Source: JAUWTJ01 sp965603015 (GTDB lineage: Bacteria; Pseudomonadota; Alphaproteobacteria; M2410). Taken from it: a stretch of DNA of 64,000 bases. Location of the stretch: NCBI GenBank assembly GCA_965603015.1, contig CBFDBJ010000001.1, forward strand, positions 62,001 to 126,000, in the 5' to 3' direction. The notes beneath the pieces were generated by a model. It saw only the letters and a list, made by a program, of their open reading frames with translations. It made no database searches and was not told the DNA's origin. Positions 27,147-35,293 of this stretch are shown one piece after another; position 1 is the first letter of the stretch, and every line of letters begins with the position of its first letter. A program made the translations under genes and the position numbers.

Positions 27147-27162
27147 CATTGTCCGGACAATG
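27147..27162. promoter_or_regulatory. Perfect 16-bp palindrome CATTGTCCGGACAATG
   Basis: A self-complementary 16-mer 26 bp after the SCO stop and 24 bp before a -35-like hexamer. It contains the TGTCCGGACA core shared with 12916-12925 and 39798-39807. Its position suits an operator for the transcript that reads through the hairpin region towards phaZ. Confidence 0.5.
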
Positions 27163-27186
27163 AAGCCACAATTTCATAATTATGTT

Positions 27187-27214
27187 TTGACTATGGTAAC
27201 AACTCAGCTAGCAT
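27187..27214 (+). promoter_or_regulatory. Candidate promoter before the hairpin-rich leader
   Basis: TTGACT (27187-27192), 16 bp, TAGCAT (27209-27214). Surrounding DNA is A+T-rich, in contrast with the G+C-rich hairpins that begin about 20 bp downstream. Confidence 0.4.
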
Positions 27215-27232
27215 ATTGCACTGCAACATAAG

Positions 27233-27458
27233 CCTGGAGCCCGAAACCGTTCGGTCACTCCAGGGGTGCTGCGCTAGACCATTTTCGAGATCGAAATGGT
27301 CTTGCAAGGTCGCGACTGCGGCCCGGCGCTTATGCGCCGCCCCGCGGAGCCGTGCGCTTTCAGCGCACTGGCGTGAGCGAAAACAGAGAGAAGCTCGATT
27401 CGACCAATGTCGAATCGAGAGTAACAAGAAGCCCGGATACAAATCGGGCCGGAGCTCC
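27233..27458 (+). ncRNA. Candidate structured RNA or leader: six hairpins in a row upstream of phaZ
   Basis: No gene is supported, but the DNA folds locally almost end to end. Stems: CCTGGAG/CTCCAGG (27233-27239 with 27258-27264) enclosing CCGAA/TTCGG; AGACCATTT/AAATGGTCT (27276-27284 with 27294-27302); CGGCGC/GCGCCG with a TTAT loop (27324-27339) extended by GCGG/CCGC; GTGCGC/GCGCAC (27352-27368); CTCGATTCGAC/GTCGAATCGAG with a CAAT loop (27394-27419, 11 bp perfect); and GCCCG/CGGGC (27431-27449). A GGAGCTCC palindrome follows. It lies between a promoter-like sequence and the phaZ ribosome site, so either a 5' leader or a small RNA is possible. I do not recognise a known RNA family (not tmRNA, RNase P, SRP or an obvious 6S). 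Confidence 0.5.
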
Positions 27459-27494
27459 TCATCCCGGGGATCACAAGTCAGGAGTAGTGTGCGC

Positions 27495-28748
27495 GTGCTT
27501 TATCAGGTCTATGAATTCAATCACGCGGCGCTGGCGCCGCTGAGGTCCCTCGCCGGTCTGAGCCAGAAACTGCTCGAAAATCAATTGAACCCCTGGGCTC
27601 ATACCGCTGTCGGAAAATCCGCCGCCGCGGCGCTCGATGTTTTTGAATCAACCACCCGGCGCTATGGCAAGCCCGAATTTGGCCTGCATGACACCCTCGT
27701 CGATGGCGCCCTGGTTCCAATCCTCGAAACCCGCGAAATGGATGAGACCTTTTGCACCCTGATCCATTTTGAACGCGATCTCTCGGTGCTCCCCGCAAAA
27801 GCGCGCAAGAAAGCCGAAAACGATCCAAAGGTTCTCATCGTCGCGCCGATGTCCGGCCACTACGCAACGCTGCTGCGCGGCACCGTCAAAGCCATGCTGC
27901 CCGAGCACGACGTGTGGATCACCGACTGGGCTGATGCGCGAGCGGTCCCCCTGGCCTGCGGGACATTTGATCTGAACGACTTTGTCGACACGCTCATTCG
28001 AGCCCTGCAGCATATCGGTCCGAACACTCACATGCTGGCGGTTTGCCAGCCTGGTCCGGCCGCCCTTGCCGCAACCGCTGTAATGGCCCAGGACGGCGAT
28101 CCGTGCCGCCCGGCCTCCCTGACCATTATGGGCAGCCCGATTGATACGTCAAAAAGCCCGACCGCTCCGACCGAGCTTGCCGAGGGCAAACCACTGTCCT
28201 GGTTCAAAGAGAACGTCGTCATGACCGTGCCGTTTCCCCACTCCGGGTTCATGCGCCGGGTTTATCCCGGCTTCATCCAGCTGGGCTCTTTTATGGCCAT
28301 GAACATGGACAGTCATGTCTCGGCTCATCACAAAATGTTCCAGCACCTTGTCGACGGCGACGGCGATTCTTCCGAAAAACATCGCGACTTTTATGATGAA
28401 TATCTGTCGGTGATGGATTTAACAGAAGAGTTTTACTTGCAGACGGTCCAGGTGGTGTTTCAGGATCGCAATCTGGCCTGCGGCACCTTCATGCATCGCG
28501 GCCGTCTGGTTGATCCCGGCGCCATTACCGACACGGCTCTGTTCACCGTCGAGGGCGAAAAGGATGATATCTCCGGTGTTGGCCAGACCCAGGCGGCGCA
28601 CGATCTGTGTGCCAATTTGCCGGACACCCTGCATGCCGATCATATCGAACCGGAGGCGGGTCACTACGGCGTCTTTAACGGCGCGCGCTGGCGCACCAAT
28701 ATTCAACCTGCGGTCCGTGATTTTATTCGCACCCATAATCGCAAATAG
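27495..28748 (+). CDS. phaZ: Intracellular polyhydroxyalkanoate depolymerase
   Basis: 417 residues. I chose the GTG at 27495 because it yields the family N-terminus (M)LYQVYEFNHAALAPLR and has AGGAG 10 bp upstream; another GTG at 27489 is too close to it. The alpha/beta-hydrolase features are VLIVAPMSGHYATLLRGTV, the nucleophile region HMLAVCQPGPAALAA with cysteine in place of serine as in PhaZ1-type enzymes, and a C-terminal histidine in PEAGHYGVFNG. It breaks down storage polyester granules to hydroxy acids. The upstream leader is unusually structured. No PHA synthase is in the window. Confidence 0.93.
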   Translation: MLYQVYEFNHAALAPLRSLAGLSQKLLENQLNPWAHTAVGKSAAAALDVFESTTRRYGKPEFGLHDTLVDGALVPILETREMDETFCTLIHFERDLSVLPAKARKKAENDPKVLIVAPMSGHYATLLRGTVKAMLPEHDVWITDWADARAVPLACGTFDLNDFVDTLIRALQHIGPNTHMLAVCQPGPAALAATAVMAQDGDPCRPASLTIMGSPIDTSKSPTAPTELAEGKPLSWFKENVVMTVPFPHSGFMRRVYPGFIQLGSFMAMNMDSHVSAHHKMFQHLVDGDGDSSEKHRDFYDEYLSVMDLTEEFYLQTVQVVFQDRNLACGTFMHRGRLVDPGAITDTALFTVEGEKDDISGVGQTQAAHDLCANLPDTLHADHIEPEAGHYGVFNGARWRTNIQPAVRDFIRTHNRK

Positions 28749-28821
28749 CGCAAGCTTTCCAACGCTGTTTTGACTATTCTGCCGGATTGTTGATTCCATC
28801 AATCCAGGTGCCCGATACGCC

Positions 28822-29535
28822 ATGGCGACGCAAGCCAATTTAATAACGCAGATTGACCTCGACGGCCGCACCATTACACTCCGTGTAAAGCATAACCCGC
28901 GCGCGCGCCGGATGATCCTGAAAATTGACCATACCACAGGCGAAGTACACGTCACCGCGCCGACGAAAAAATCCATGAAAGAAGCTTTGAGTTTTGCCGC
29001 GCAGGAAGAAACCTGGATCCGCGCGAAACTTGACCAACTGCCGCAGCGCCAGGGCTTCCATGATGGCGCCGTCATCCCTCTGCGCGGCATTCCAACAACC
29101 ATCTATCATGACCCGGAGCGTCGCCGCGGCGTCTGGCACAACGCCGAAGAGAGCACCATCGGTGTCAGCGGCGATGCGGAATTCATCCCCCGGCGCGTCA
29201 ACGACTGGCTCAGGCGCGAGGCACGCCACGCGCTCGTCGACGCGGTATCACTGTGGACCTCACGTCTCGATCTGGCGCTGCCAAAAGTTTCGATCCGCGA
29301 CACCTCAAGTCGCTGGGGCTCATGCTCGTCCAGTGGTGCGCTGTCGTTTTCCTGGCGTTTGATCCTGACACCGCCGCCGATCCTGGGCTATGTCGCGGCC
29401 CACGAAACAGCACACCTCAGACATCTCAATCATTCCAAAGCCTTCTGGAAACTGGTCGAAACGCTTGATCCGGACTACAAAACCGCCGAGACCTGGATGA
29501 AGAAAAATGCTGTTGACCTGTTTCGCTACGGGTAG
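28822..29535 (+). CDS. M48-like metallopeptidase, YgjP/DUF45 family
   Basis: 237 residues. The family hallmarks are RWGSCSSSGALSFSWRLILTPPPILGYVAAHETAHLRHLNHSKAFW, containing a HExxH-type zinc site (HETAH) and a third histidine in HLNHS. The N-terminal half is a beta-rich domain with basic residues (RVKHNPRARRMILKID). Members are SprT-like proteins of unknown function often near housekeeping genes. It starts 73 bp after phaZ and is followed by a crotonase at 41 bp, so it may be cotranscribed with both. Confidence 0.92.
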   Translation: MATQANLITQIDLDGRTITLRVKHNPRARRMILKIDHTTGEVHVTAPTKKSMKEALSFAAQEETWIRAKLDQLPQRQGFHDGAVIPLRGIPTTIYHDPERRRGVWHNAEESTIGVSGDAEFIPRRVNDWLRREARHALVDAVSLWTSRLDLALPKVSIRDTSSRWGSCSSSGALSFSWRLILTPPPILGYVAAHETAHLRHLNHSKAFWKLVETLDPDYKTAETWMKKNAVDLFRYG

Positions 29536-29576
29536 AGTGCCGTCACGAAAACAAAAATAAAACGAGGAAACCCGCC

Positions 29577-30251
29577 ATGACAGATCCCCTTACCTATGAG
29601 CTCGAAGACAAAATCGCCGTCCTGACCATGGATGACGGCAAGGCAAACGCCCTGAACCCGAGCATGATAACGGCTTTGTCCGAGGCGCTCGACCGCGCTG
29701 AAAGTGAGGCCAGCGCCATCATCCTCACCGGCCGCGACGAGCTTCTGTCCGGCGGCTTTGACCTCAAGGTCATGCGCGAGGGACCGGAGGCCGCCGCCAA
29801 CATGGTCGAGGCCGGGGCGCAGCTGATGCTCAAGATCTATTTGCACCCCCTGCCAGTTATCACCGCCTGCACCGGCCACGCCATCGCCGCCGGAGCGATC
29901 CTGCTGCTGGCTTCAGACGTGCGTATCGGCACCTCAGGTGCCTTTTCCATTGGCCTGAATGAAACATCGATTGGCATGACCCTGCCGCAGTTTGGCGTCG
30001 AACTTGCCCGCGACCGTCTGACACCTGGAGCGCTTACCGCCGCCGTGCTGGGTGCAACGCTGTATGATCCGGATGCTGCCGCCGCCATCGGATATCTTGA
30101 CCGGGTTGTCGGAGCAGGCGATCTGGCCAAAGAGGCGCGCAAGGCTGCCGCCCATTACACCACTCTTGATGGGCCTTCCTTTGCCGGAACCAAGCTCAAT
30201 CTGCGCCAGGCAACCGCCGACCGGATCCGCCCGACCCTGCGCAACGCCTGA
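29577..30251 (+). CDS. Crotonase/enoyl-CoA hydratase family protein (short)
   Basis: 224 residues, shorter than the usual ~260. The crotonase core is present: KANALNPSMITALSEAL, the first oxyanion-hole segment DELLSGGFDLKVM, the second CTGHAIAAGAILLLASDVRIG and an ETSIGMTLP glutamate-bearing segment. The usual PGAGGTQRL block is replaced by LPQFGVELARDRL, and the C-terminal helical part is short. It probably acts on a CoA thioester, but hydratase activity is not assured. AGGA lies just before the ATG, and the 41-bp spacing suggests an operon with the metallopeptidase gene. Confidence 0.87.
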   Translation: MTDPLTYELEDKIAVLTMDDGKANALNPSMITALSEALDRAESEASAIILTGRDELLSGGFDLKVMREGPEAAANMVEAGAQLMLKIYLHPLPVITACTGHAIAAGAILLLASDVRIGTSGAFSIGLNETSIGMTLPQFGVELARDRLTPGALTAAVLGATLYDPDAAAAIGYLDRVVGAGDLAKEARKAAAHYTTLDGPSFAGTKLNLRQATADRIRPTLRNA

Positions 30252-30274
30252 CACCCAGTCGCCGTCCCTGACCT

Positions 30275-32605
30275 TCAATCGCCGCCCAGGAACTTCCCCA
30301 GCCGGCTGAAGAACCCGCCGCCTTCTTCCGCGGTGCTCCGGGGCTCCGGCGTCTCCAGGCTCACAGCAACGAGATCCAGCGGCTCAGAGCGCCCGGGGAC
30401 CCTGGGCAGGTCCCACTTCGGACCATTGTCGCCGGCGCGGGTCATGAAGTCCTTCCAGATCGCCGCCGGGATCGTCCCGCCGGTAACGCGGGTCATCGGC
30501 GCACCGTTGTCATTGCCAACCCAGACGCTGGCCACAACATTGGCCGTATAGCCGACGAACCACGCATCGCGAAAATCCTGGCTGGTGCCGGTTTTCCCCG
30601 CCATCGGGCGCCCGTTGGCCAGCTTCGCCCGGCGCCCTGTGCCCGAGGTCACGGCCTCGGCAAGCATTTCGTTCATCAGGCCAATATCAACCGGATCGGC
30701 GACGCGGCCCGGACCCGAGCCCGAGCGCTCATAAAGGATCTCACCGCTCTTCGTCCGTATGCGTTTTATCACATGGGTAAAGACACCGCGCCCGCCATTG
30801 GCAAACGGCACATAGGCCCGTGTCAGGTCAAGCGGAGACACTTCTCCCGTTCCCAGCGGCAGAGAGGCCACCGGCTGAAGATCCGCGGTGAGGCCCATGC
30901 GTTCGGCGGTCTCAATAATGCTCTGTGTGCCGACAGAGGACCCGAGGCGCACTGCAACGGTGTTGATCGACCTGGCCATTGCCGTCGTCAATGTCATCTC
31001 TCCCTGATAATCATCCTTGTAATTCGTCGGGTGCCAGTCACCGACCTGCACCGGCTCATCAACAACCAGGTCACCTGGTTTCCAGCCGTTTTCCAGAGCC
31101 GTGAGATAGACAAACGGCTTGAACGCCGAGCCTGGCTGACGCCGCGCCTGTGTCACCCGGTTAAACTGCGAGCGCTGATAGGACCGCCCGCCGACAAGCG
31201 CGCGAATGCCGCCGTCCAGATCAAGCGCCACCAGCGCGCCTTCAGAAACCCCCGAAGCCTCGCCGTTCTGTTCGAGGGCAAACGTCAGCGCAATTTCGCC
31301 GGCCCGCTGGAAGGTCAAATCAAGAGTCGTCTCGACAATGAGGTCTTCAGACACCGCGCCAACAAACCCGGGCACTTGCTCGACAACATAGTCAGCAAAA
31401 TAGTGAGCGCCTGGCGTTGCAGCCGGTGCAGCCAGACGCGTCACGTGCCGGTTGGCCGAAAACAGCTCATCCTCGGTGAGCAGGTTCGCGTCCACCATAG
31501 CGCGCAGCACCACTTCGGAGCGTGCCTTGGCCCGCTCCATATTATTGGTCGGCGCATAGCGCGACGGCGCTTTCAGAAGCCCGGCCAGCAGCGCCGCCTC
31601 CGGCAAGGTCAGGTCTTCAGCGCGCTTGGCAAAATAGCGCTGCGAAGCCGCCTCGATGCCGTAGGTCCCCGCGCCCATATAGACCCGGTTGAGATACAGC
31701 GTCAGGATTTCATCCTTGGTCAGTTTGGCCTCAAGCCAAAATGCCAGCGCCATTTCCTGACATTTGCGTCGAAACGTTCGCTCCGGTGTCAGAAAGAGGT
31801 TTTTGGCAAGCTGCTGCGTAATGGTCGAGCCGCCCTGGACCACACGGCCCGCTTTCAGATTGATCGCCATAGCCCGGGCAAGGCCGATCGGGTCGACCCC
31901 GAAATGGTAATAGAACCGGTGGTCCTCAATGGCAATAACGGCGCCGCTCACATAAGGCGGCAGTTCACCAACAGTAACGGTATTGCCGCGCGAAAGTCCT
32001 CGCGTCGTAATCGTCTGACCACGGACGTCGACGAGCGTCATGGACGGACTCGAAGCCAGCGCATCAAGATTGTCCATCGAAGGCAGATTGAAGACAAAAG
32101 ATCCGATCATGAAGATCGTCGCGACAACCCCGAAGATTGCAACACGCCGCGCAAAGATATCAAAGGCACCCAGAGGCGTCAGACGCGGCCTCAGAAGCCT
32201 GGTTACGCCGCGTCCCGCTGATGCCCTCGTCGCACTTTTCCTGGCTGTTTTTTGGCCCGCCTTGCTCCCCGTCTTGCCGGCCGTCTTGCCGGCAGCTTTT
32301 CGCTTTGCCGTCACCCGCGCACGCCCTCGGGCCGCAGAGGGTCGCGTTCGGTTAGAGCTTGCTGTGGAAGCGGAGGTTTTTTTTGAGCCTGTCTTGCGCG
32401 CAGCCGGTTTTGACACATCTTTTTGCGGCGCATCCGCATTCGGCTTGCGGGTTGCAGTATTGGTCGAGGCCTTCGAGTCAGATATCCTCTTGCCCCCGCG
32501 CTTCTTCGTCGCCGCTTTCTTCTCCGCAGCTCTTTTGGCCGCCGTTTTCCGGCGCGCGGGTGCGGCCCGTTTTCCTGATACTGGTTTTTTCGGCGTTTGC
32601 GCCAT
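30275..32605 (-). CDS. Class A penicillin-binding protein (PBP1A family)
   Basis: 776 residues. Residues 1-140 are an extraordinarily basic, Lys/Arg/Ala-rich tail resembling histone H1. A single membrane helix follows at about 154-174. The GT51 glycosyltransferase domain contains AIEDHRFYYHFGVDP, GGSTITQQLAKNLFL and LEAKLTKDEILTLYLNRVYMG. The transpeptidase domain has SxxK in PGSAFKPF, SIN in MARSINTVAVRLG and KTG in MAGKTGTSQDFRDAWFVGYT. It polymerises and cross-links peptidoglycan outside the inner membrane. The gene converges with the crotonase gene, 23 bp between stops, and lies downstream of gyrB on the same strand. Confidence 0.95.
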   Translation of the reverse strand: MAQTPKKPVSGKRAAPARRKTAAKRAAEKKAATKKRGGKRISDSKASTNTATRKPNADAPQKDVSKPAARKTGSKKTSASTASSNRTRPSAARGRARVTAKRKAAGKTAGKTGSKAGQKTARKSATRASAGRGVTRLLRPRLTPLGAFDIFARRVAIFGVVATIFMIGSFVFNLPSMDNLDALASSPSMTLVDVRGQTITTRGLSRGNTVTVGELPPYVSGAVIAIEDHRFYYHFGVDPIGLARAMAINLKAGRVVQGGSTITQQLAKNLFLTPERTFRRKCQEMALAFWLEAKLTKDEILTLYLNRVYMGAGTYGIEAASQRYFAKRAEDLTLPEAALLAGLLKAPSRYAPTNNMERAKARSEVVLRAMVDANLLTEDELFSANRHVTRLAAPAATPGAHYFADYVVEQVPGFVGAVSEDLIVETTLDLTFQRAGEIALTFALEQNGEASGVSEGALVALDLDGGIRALVGGRSYQRSQFNRVTQARRQPGSAFKPFVYLTALENGWKPGDLVVDEPVQVGDWHPTNYKDDYQGEMTLTTAMARSINTVAVRLGSSVGTQSIIETAERMGLTADLQPVASLPLGTGEVSPLDLTRAYVPFANGGRGVFTHVIKRIRTKSGEILYERSGSGPGRVADPVDIGLMNEMLAEAVTSGTGRRAKLANGRPMAGKTGTSQDFRDAWFVGYTANVVASVWVGNDNGAPMTRVTGGTIPAAIWKDFMTRAGDNGPKWDLPRVPGRSEPLDLVAVSLETPEPRSTAEEGGGFFSRLGKFLGGD

Positions 32606-32795
32606 TAATCCCTGATCCCACTATGCCCTTCAGGCCCGAGAGCCATCCATAAACTACCGCGAGTTAAGTCAGGGTTAACAAGTGATGAACCGGGATTATA
32701 GAAAATTGCACAGCCCCGCTCACCCCCACTCACGGGATAAGCCGGAACTGAAACAACAATAGTCCAGCGGGCTGCCAGACAGACCTGGACGCGCT

Positions 32796-35231
32796 CTAGA
32801 CGTCGAGATTGGCCACCGACAACGCGTTGGTCTGGATGAACTCGCGGCGTGGCTCAACCACATCGCCCATCAGCTTGGAGAACATCTCGTCCGCCGTATC
32901 GACATGATCGACCCGCACCTGCAGCAGCGTGCGCTGGTTTTCATCGAGCGTCGTTTCGTGCAATTGCTCGGGGTTCATTTCGCCCAGCCCTTTATAGCGC
33001 TGCATGGAACTGATGCCCTTGCGGCCGGAGGCAAAAACCTGCGTCAGCAACTGGGTGGGCGAGCGCACCTGAGCCACGAGATCGCCCTTGCGCCATTCGG
33101 CAACTTTTTTATAGGTCTCTTGCAGGACATCCAGCTGTGAATTGAGCTTGCGCGCATCACCGGATGCGATCAGCGGCCCGTCAATAACACAAACTTCCTT
33201 GACGCCGCGCAGCTCTCTTTCAAACCGAAGGCCGCCTTCATCCGTCGCCTCGCCCGACCAGCCCTGCTCATATTCATTGGCCAGCATATCAAGGCGCCGG
33301 GCGATATATTCCGCAGCATCGCGTGCACGTGTTTCATCAGCCATGATCTCCGGACTGAGCGCCCCCGCAATGGCCGCCTGCTCGACAGCAATCCGGGAAT
33401 ACTTATGAGCCACCCCTTCGAGCACCCGGTCAACACTGCGCGCCTCCTCGACAAGCGCACGAAGGTCTCCGCCCGCGCGCTGCGATCCATCATCCAGCGT
33501 CAAAACAGCATCGTCCGTACCCATCTCAATAAGATAGTCCTCGAAATCTCGCTCATCCTTGAGATAGAGCTCCGACGAGCCGCGCTTGATCTTGTAGAGC
33601 GGCGGCTGCGCAATATAGAGATGGCCGCGCTCGATGACCTCCGGCATTTGCCGGTAGAAAAAGGTCAGCAAAAGAGTGCGAATATGCGCGCCGTCCACAT
33701 CAGCATCCGTCATGATGATAATCTTGTGGTAGCGCAGCTTGTCAATATTGAAATCCTCGCGCCCGATTCCGGTACCCAGCGCCGTGATCAGCGAGCGAAT
33801 TTCATTCGAGGAAAGCATCTTGTCAAAACGCGCCCGCTCGACATTGAGGATCTTGCCGCGCAGCGGCAAAATCGCCTGATTTTTGCGGTTGCGGCCCTGT
33901 TTGGCCGAGCCGCCAGCGGAGTCCCCTTCGACAATGAAGAGTTCGGATTTCGCCGGATCACGTTCCTGACAATCGGCCAGTTTGCCTGGCAGGCTGAGAC
34001 CGTCGAGCGCGCCCTTGCGCCGGGTCAGCTCGCGCGCCTTGCGCGCCGCTTCGCGTGCCGTTGCCGCCTCAACCACCTTGCCGACCACGGACCGCGCCTC
34101 GCCGGGGTGCTCTTCAAACCAGGCGGCCAGCGCCTGATTGACCACACCCTCGACCACCGGCCGCACTTCAGATGAAACCAGCTTGTCTTTCGTCTGTGAG
34201 CTGAATTTCGGATCCGGCACTTTCACCGACAGCACGCACGTCAATCCCTCGCGGCAATCGTCGCCGGTGAGCGATACTTTTTCCTTTTTCGCCAGCCCTG
34301 AATCATTGGCGTAGCCATTGACCACGCGCGTCAGCGCGCCGCGCAGGCCCGCAAGATGCGTCCCGCCGTCACGCTGCGGAATGTTATTGGTGAAGCACAA
34401 AACATTTTCGTGATAGCCATCGTTCCACCAGGCCGCAACCTCGACCGTAATCCCGTCGCGCTCTTCCACCAGGGTGATTGGATCAGAGATCAGCGGGCTC
34501 TTGGAGCGATCAAGATAACGCACAAAAGCTTCAAGGCCGCCGTCATAGATCAGTTCAATTTCCTTCGGCTCGACATGCCGCAGATCCCGGAGCACGATCT
34601 TGACACCGGAATTGAGAAACGCCAGCTCGCGCAGACGGTGCTCCAGCGTATCGTATGAAAATTCTGTCATGGTAAAGGTTTCGGTCGACGGCAGGAATGT
34701 CACCTCGGTCCCCGTCGCGCCACCTGATTCACCCACGACAGCCAGAGACTCCACCACGTCGCCGTGCGCGAACGTCATCATATGTTCCTTGCCACCGCGC
34801 CAGATCCGCATGGTCAGGGCTTCAGACAGGGCATTCACAACCGACACGCCAACGCCGTGCAAGCCGCCGGACACCTTGTAGGAATTCTGGTCGAACTTGC
34901 CGCCGGCATGCAGCTGGGTCATGATGACCTCGGCCGCCGAGACGCCTTCTTCGGTGTGAATATCTGTCGGGATGCCGCGCCCGTTGTCGTGCACTGTGAC
35001 CGAGCCCTCCGCATTGAGGGTTACGGTCACTTGGTCACAATGCCCGGCCAGCGCCTCATCAATGGCATTGTCGACCACTTCGTAGACCATATGATGAAGG
35101 CCCGACCCGTCGTCCGTATCGCCGATATACATGCCAGGGCGCTTCCTGACCGCATCGAGACCCTTCAAAACCTTGATCGAGTCCGCACCATATTCTTCAG
35201 GCCCATTGTGGCCGGCGTTTGTGTCGCTCAT
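32796..35231 (-). CDS. gyrB: DNA gyrase subunit B
   Basis: 811 residues, normal length. The GHKL ATPase begins YGADSIKVLKGLDAVRKRPGMYIG and has VVDNAIDEALAG, DNGRGIP and GGLHGVGVSVVNAL. The transducer and TOPRIM domains follow (LFIVEGDSAGGSAKQGRNR, IIMTDADVDGAHIRTLLLTFFYR), and the C-terminal GyrA-binding tail has QRYKGLGEMNPEQL. Together with GyrA it introduces negative supercoils. It is the distal gene of dnaA-dnaN-recF-gyrB on the minus strand. Confidence 0.99.
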   Translation of the reverse strand: MSDTNAGHNGPEEYGADSIKVLKGLDAVRKRPGMYIGDTDDGSGLHHMVYEVVDNAIDEALAGHCDQVTVTLNAEGSVTVHDNGRGIPTDIHTEEGVSAAEVIMTQLHAGGKFDQNSYKVSGGLHGVGVSVVNALSEALTMRIWRGGKEHMMTFAHGDVVESLAVVGESGGATGTEVTFLPSTETFTMTEFSYDTLEHRLRELAFLNSGVKIVLRDLRHVEPKEIELIYDGGLEAFVRYLDRSKSPLISDPITLVEERDGITVEVAAWWNDGYHENVLCFTNNIPQRDGGTHLAGLRGALTRVVNGYANDSGLAKKEKVSLTGDDCREGLTCVLSVKVPDPKFSSQTKDKLVSSEVRPVVEGVVNQALAAWFEEHPGEARSVVGKVVEAATAREAARKARELTRRKGALDGLSLPGKLADCQERDPAKSELFIVEGDSAGGSAKQGRNRKNQAILPLRGKILNVERARFDKMLSSNEIRSLITALGTGIGREDFNIDKLRYHKIIIMTDADVDGAHIRTLLLTFFYRQMPEVIERGHLYIAQPPLYKIKRGSSELYLKDERDFEDYLIEMGTDDAVLTLDDGSQRAGGDLRALVEEARSVDRVLEGVAHKYSRIAVEQAAIAGALSPEIMADETRARDAAEYIARRLDMLANEYEQGWSGEATDEGGLRFERELRGVKEVCVIDGPLIASGDARKLNSQLDVLQETYKKVAEWRKGDLVAQVRSPTQLLTQVFASGRKGISSMQRYKGLGEMNPEQLHETTLDENQRTLLQVRVDHVDTADEMFSKLMGDVVEPRREFIQTNALSVANLDV

Positions 35232-35293
35232 TTAATACTCCTGAGGGCTTGCCAAAGCGGGCGTAAACCCTTGCGATTCCTGCCGCTATTCTA

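Noticed and set aside
27216..27494. N-terminal extension of phaZ through the hairpin region
   Set aside because: The family starts with LYQxYE at the GTG at 27495; the upstream translation is Arg/Ser-rich without family similarity and the DNA is palindromic.
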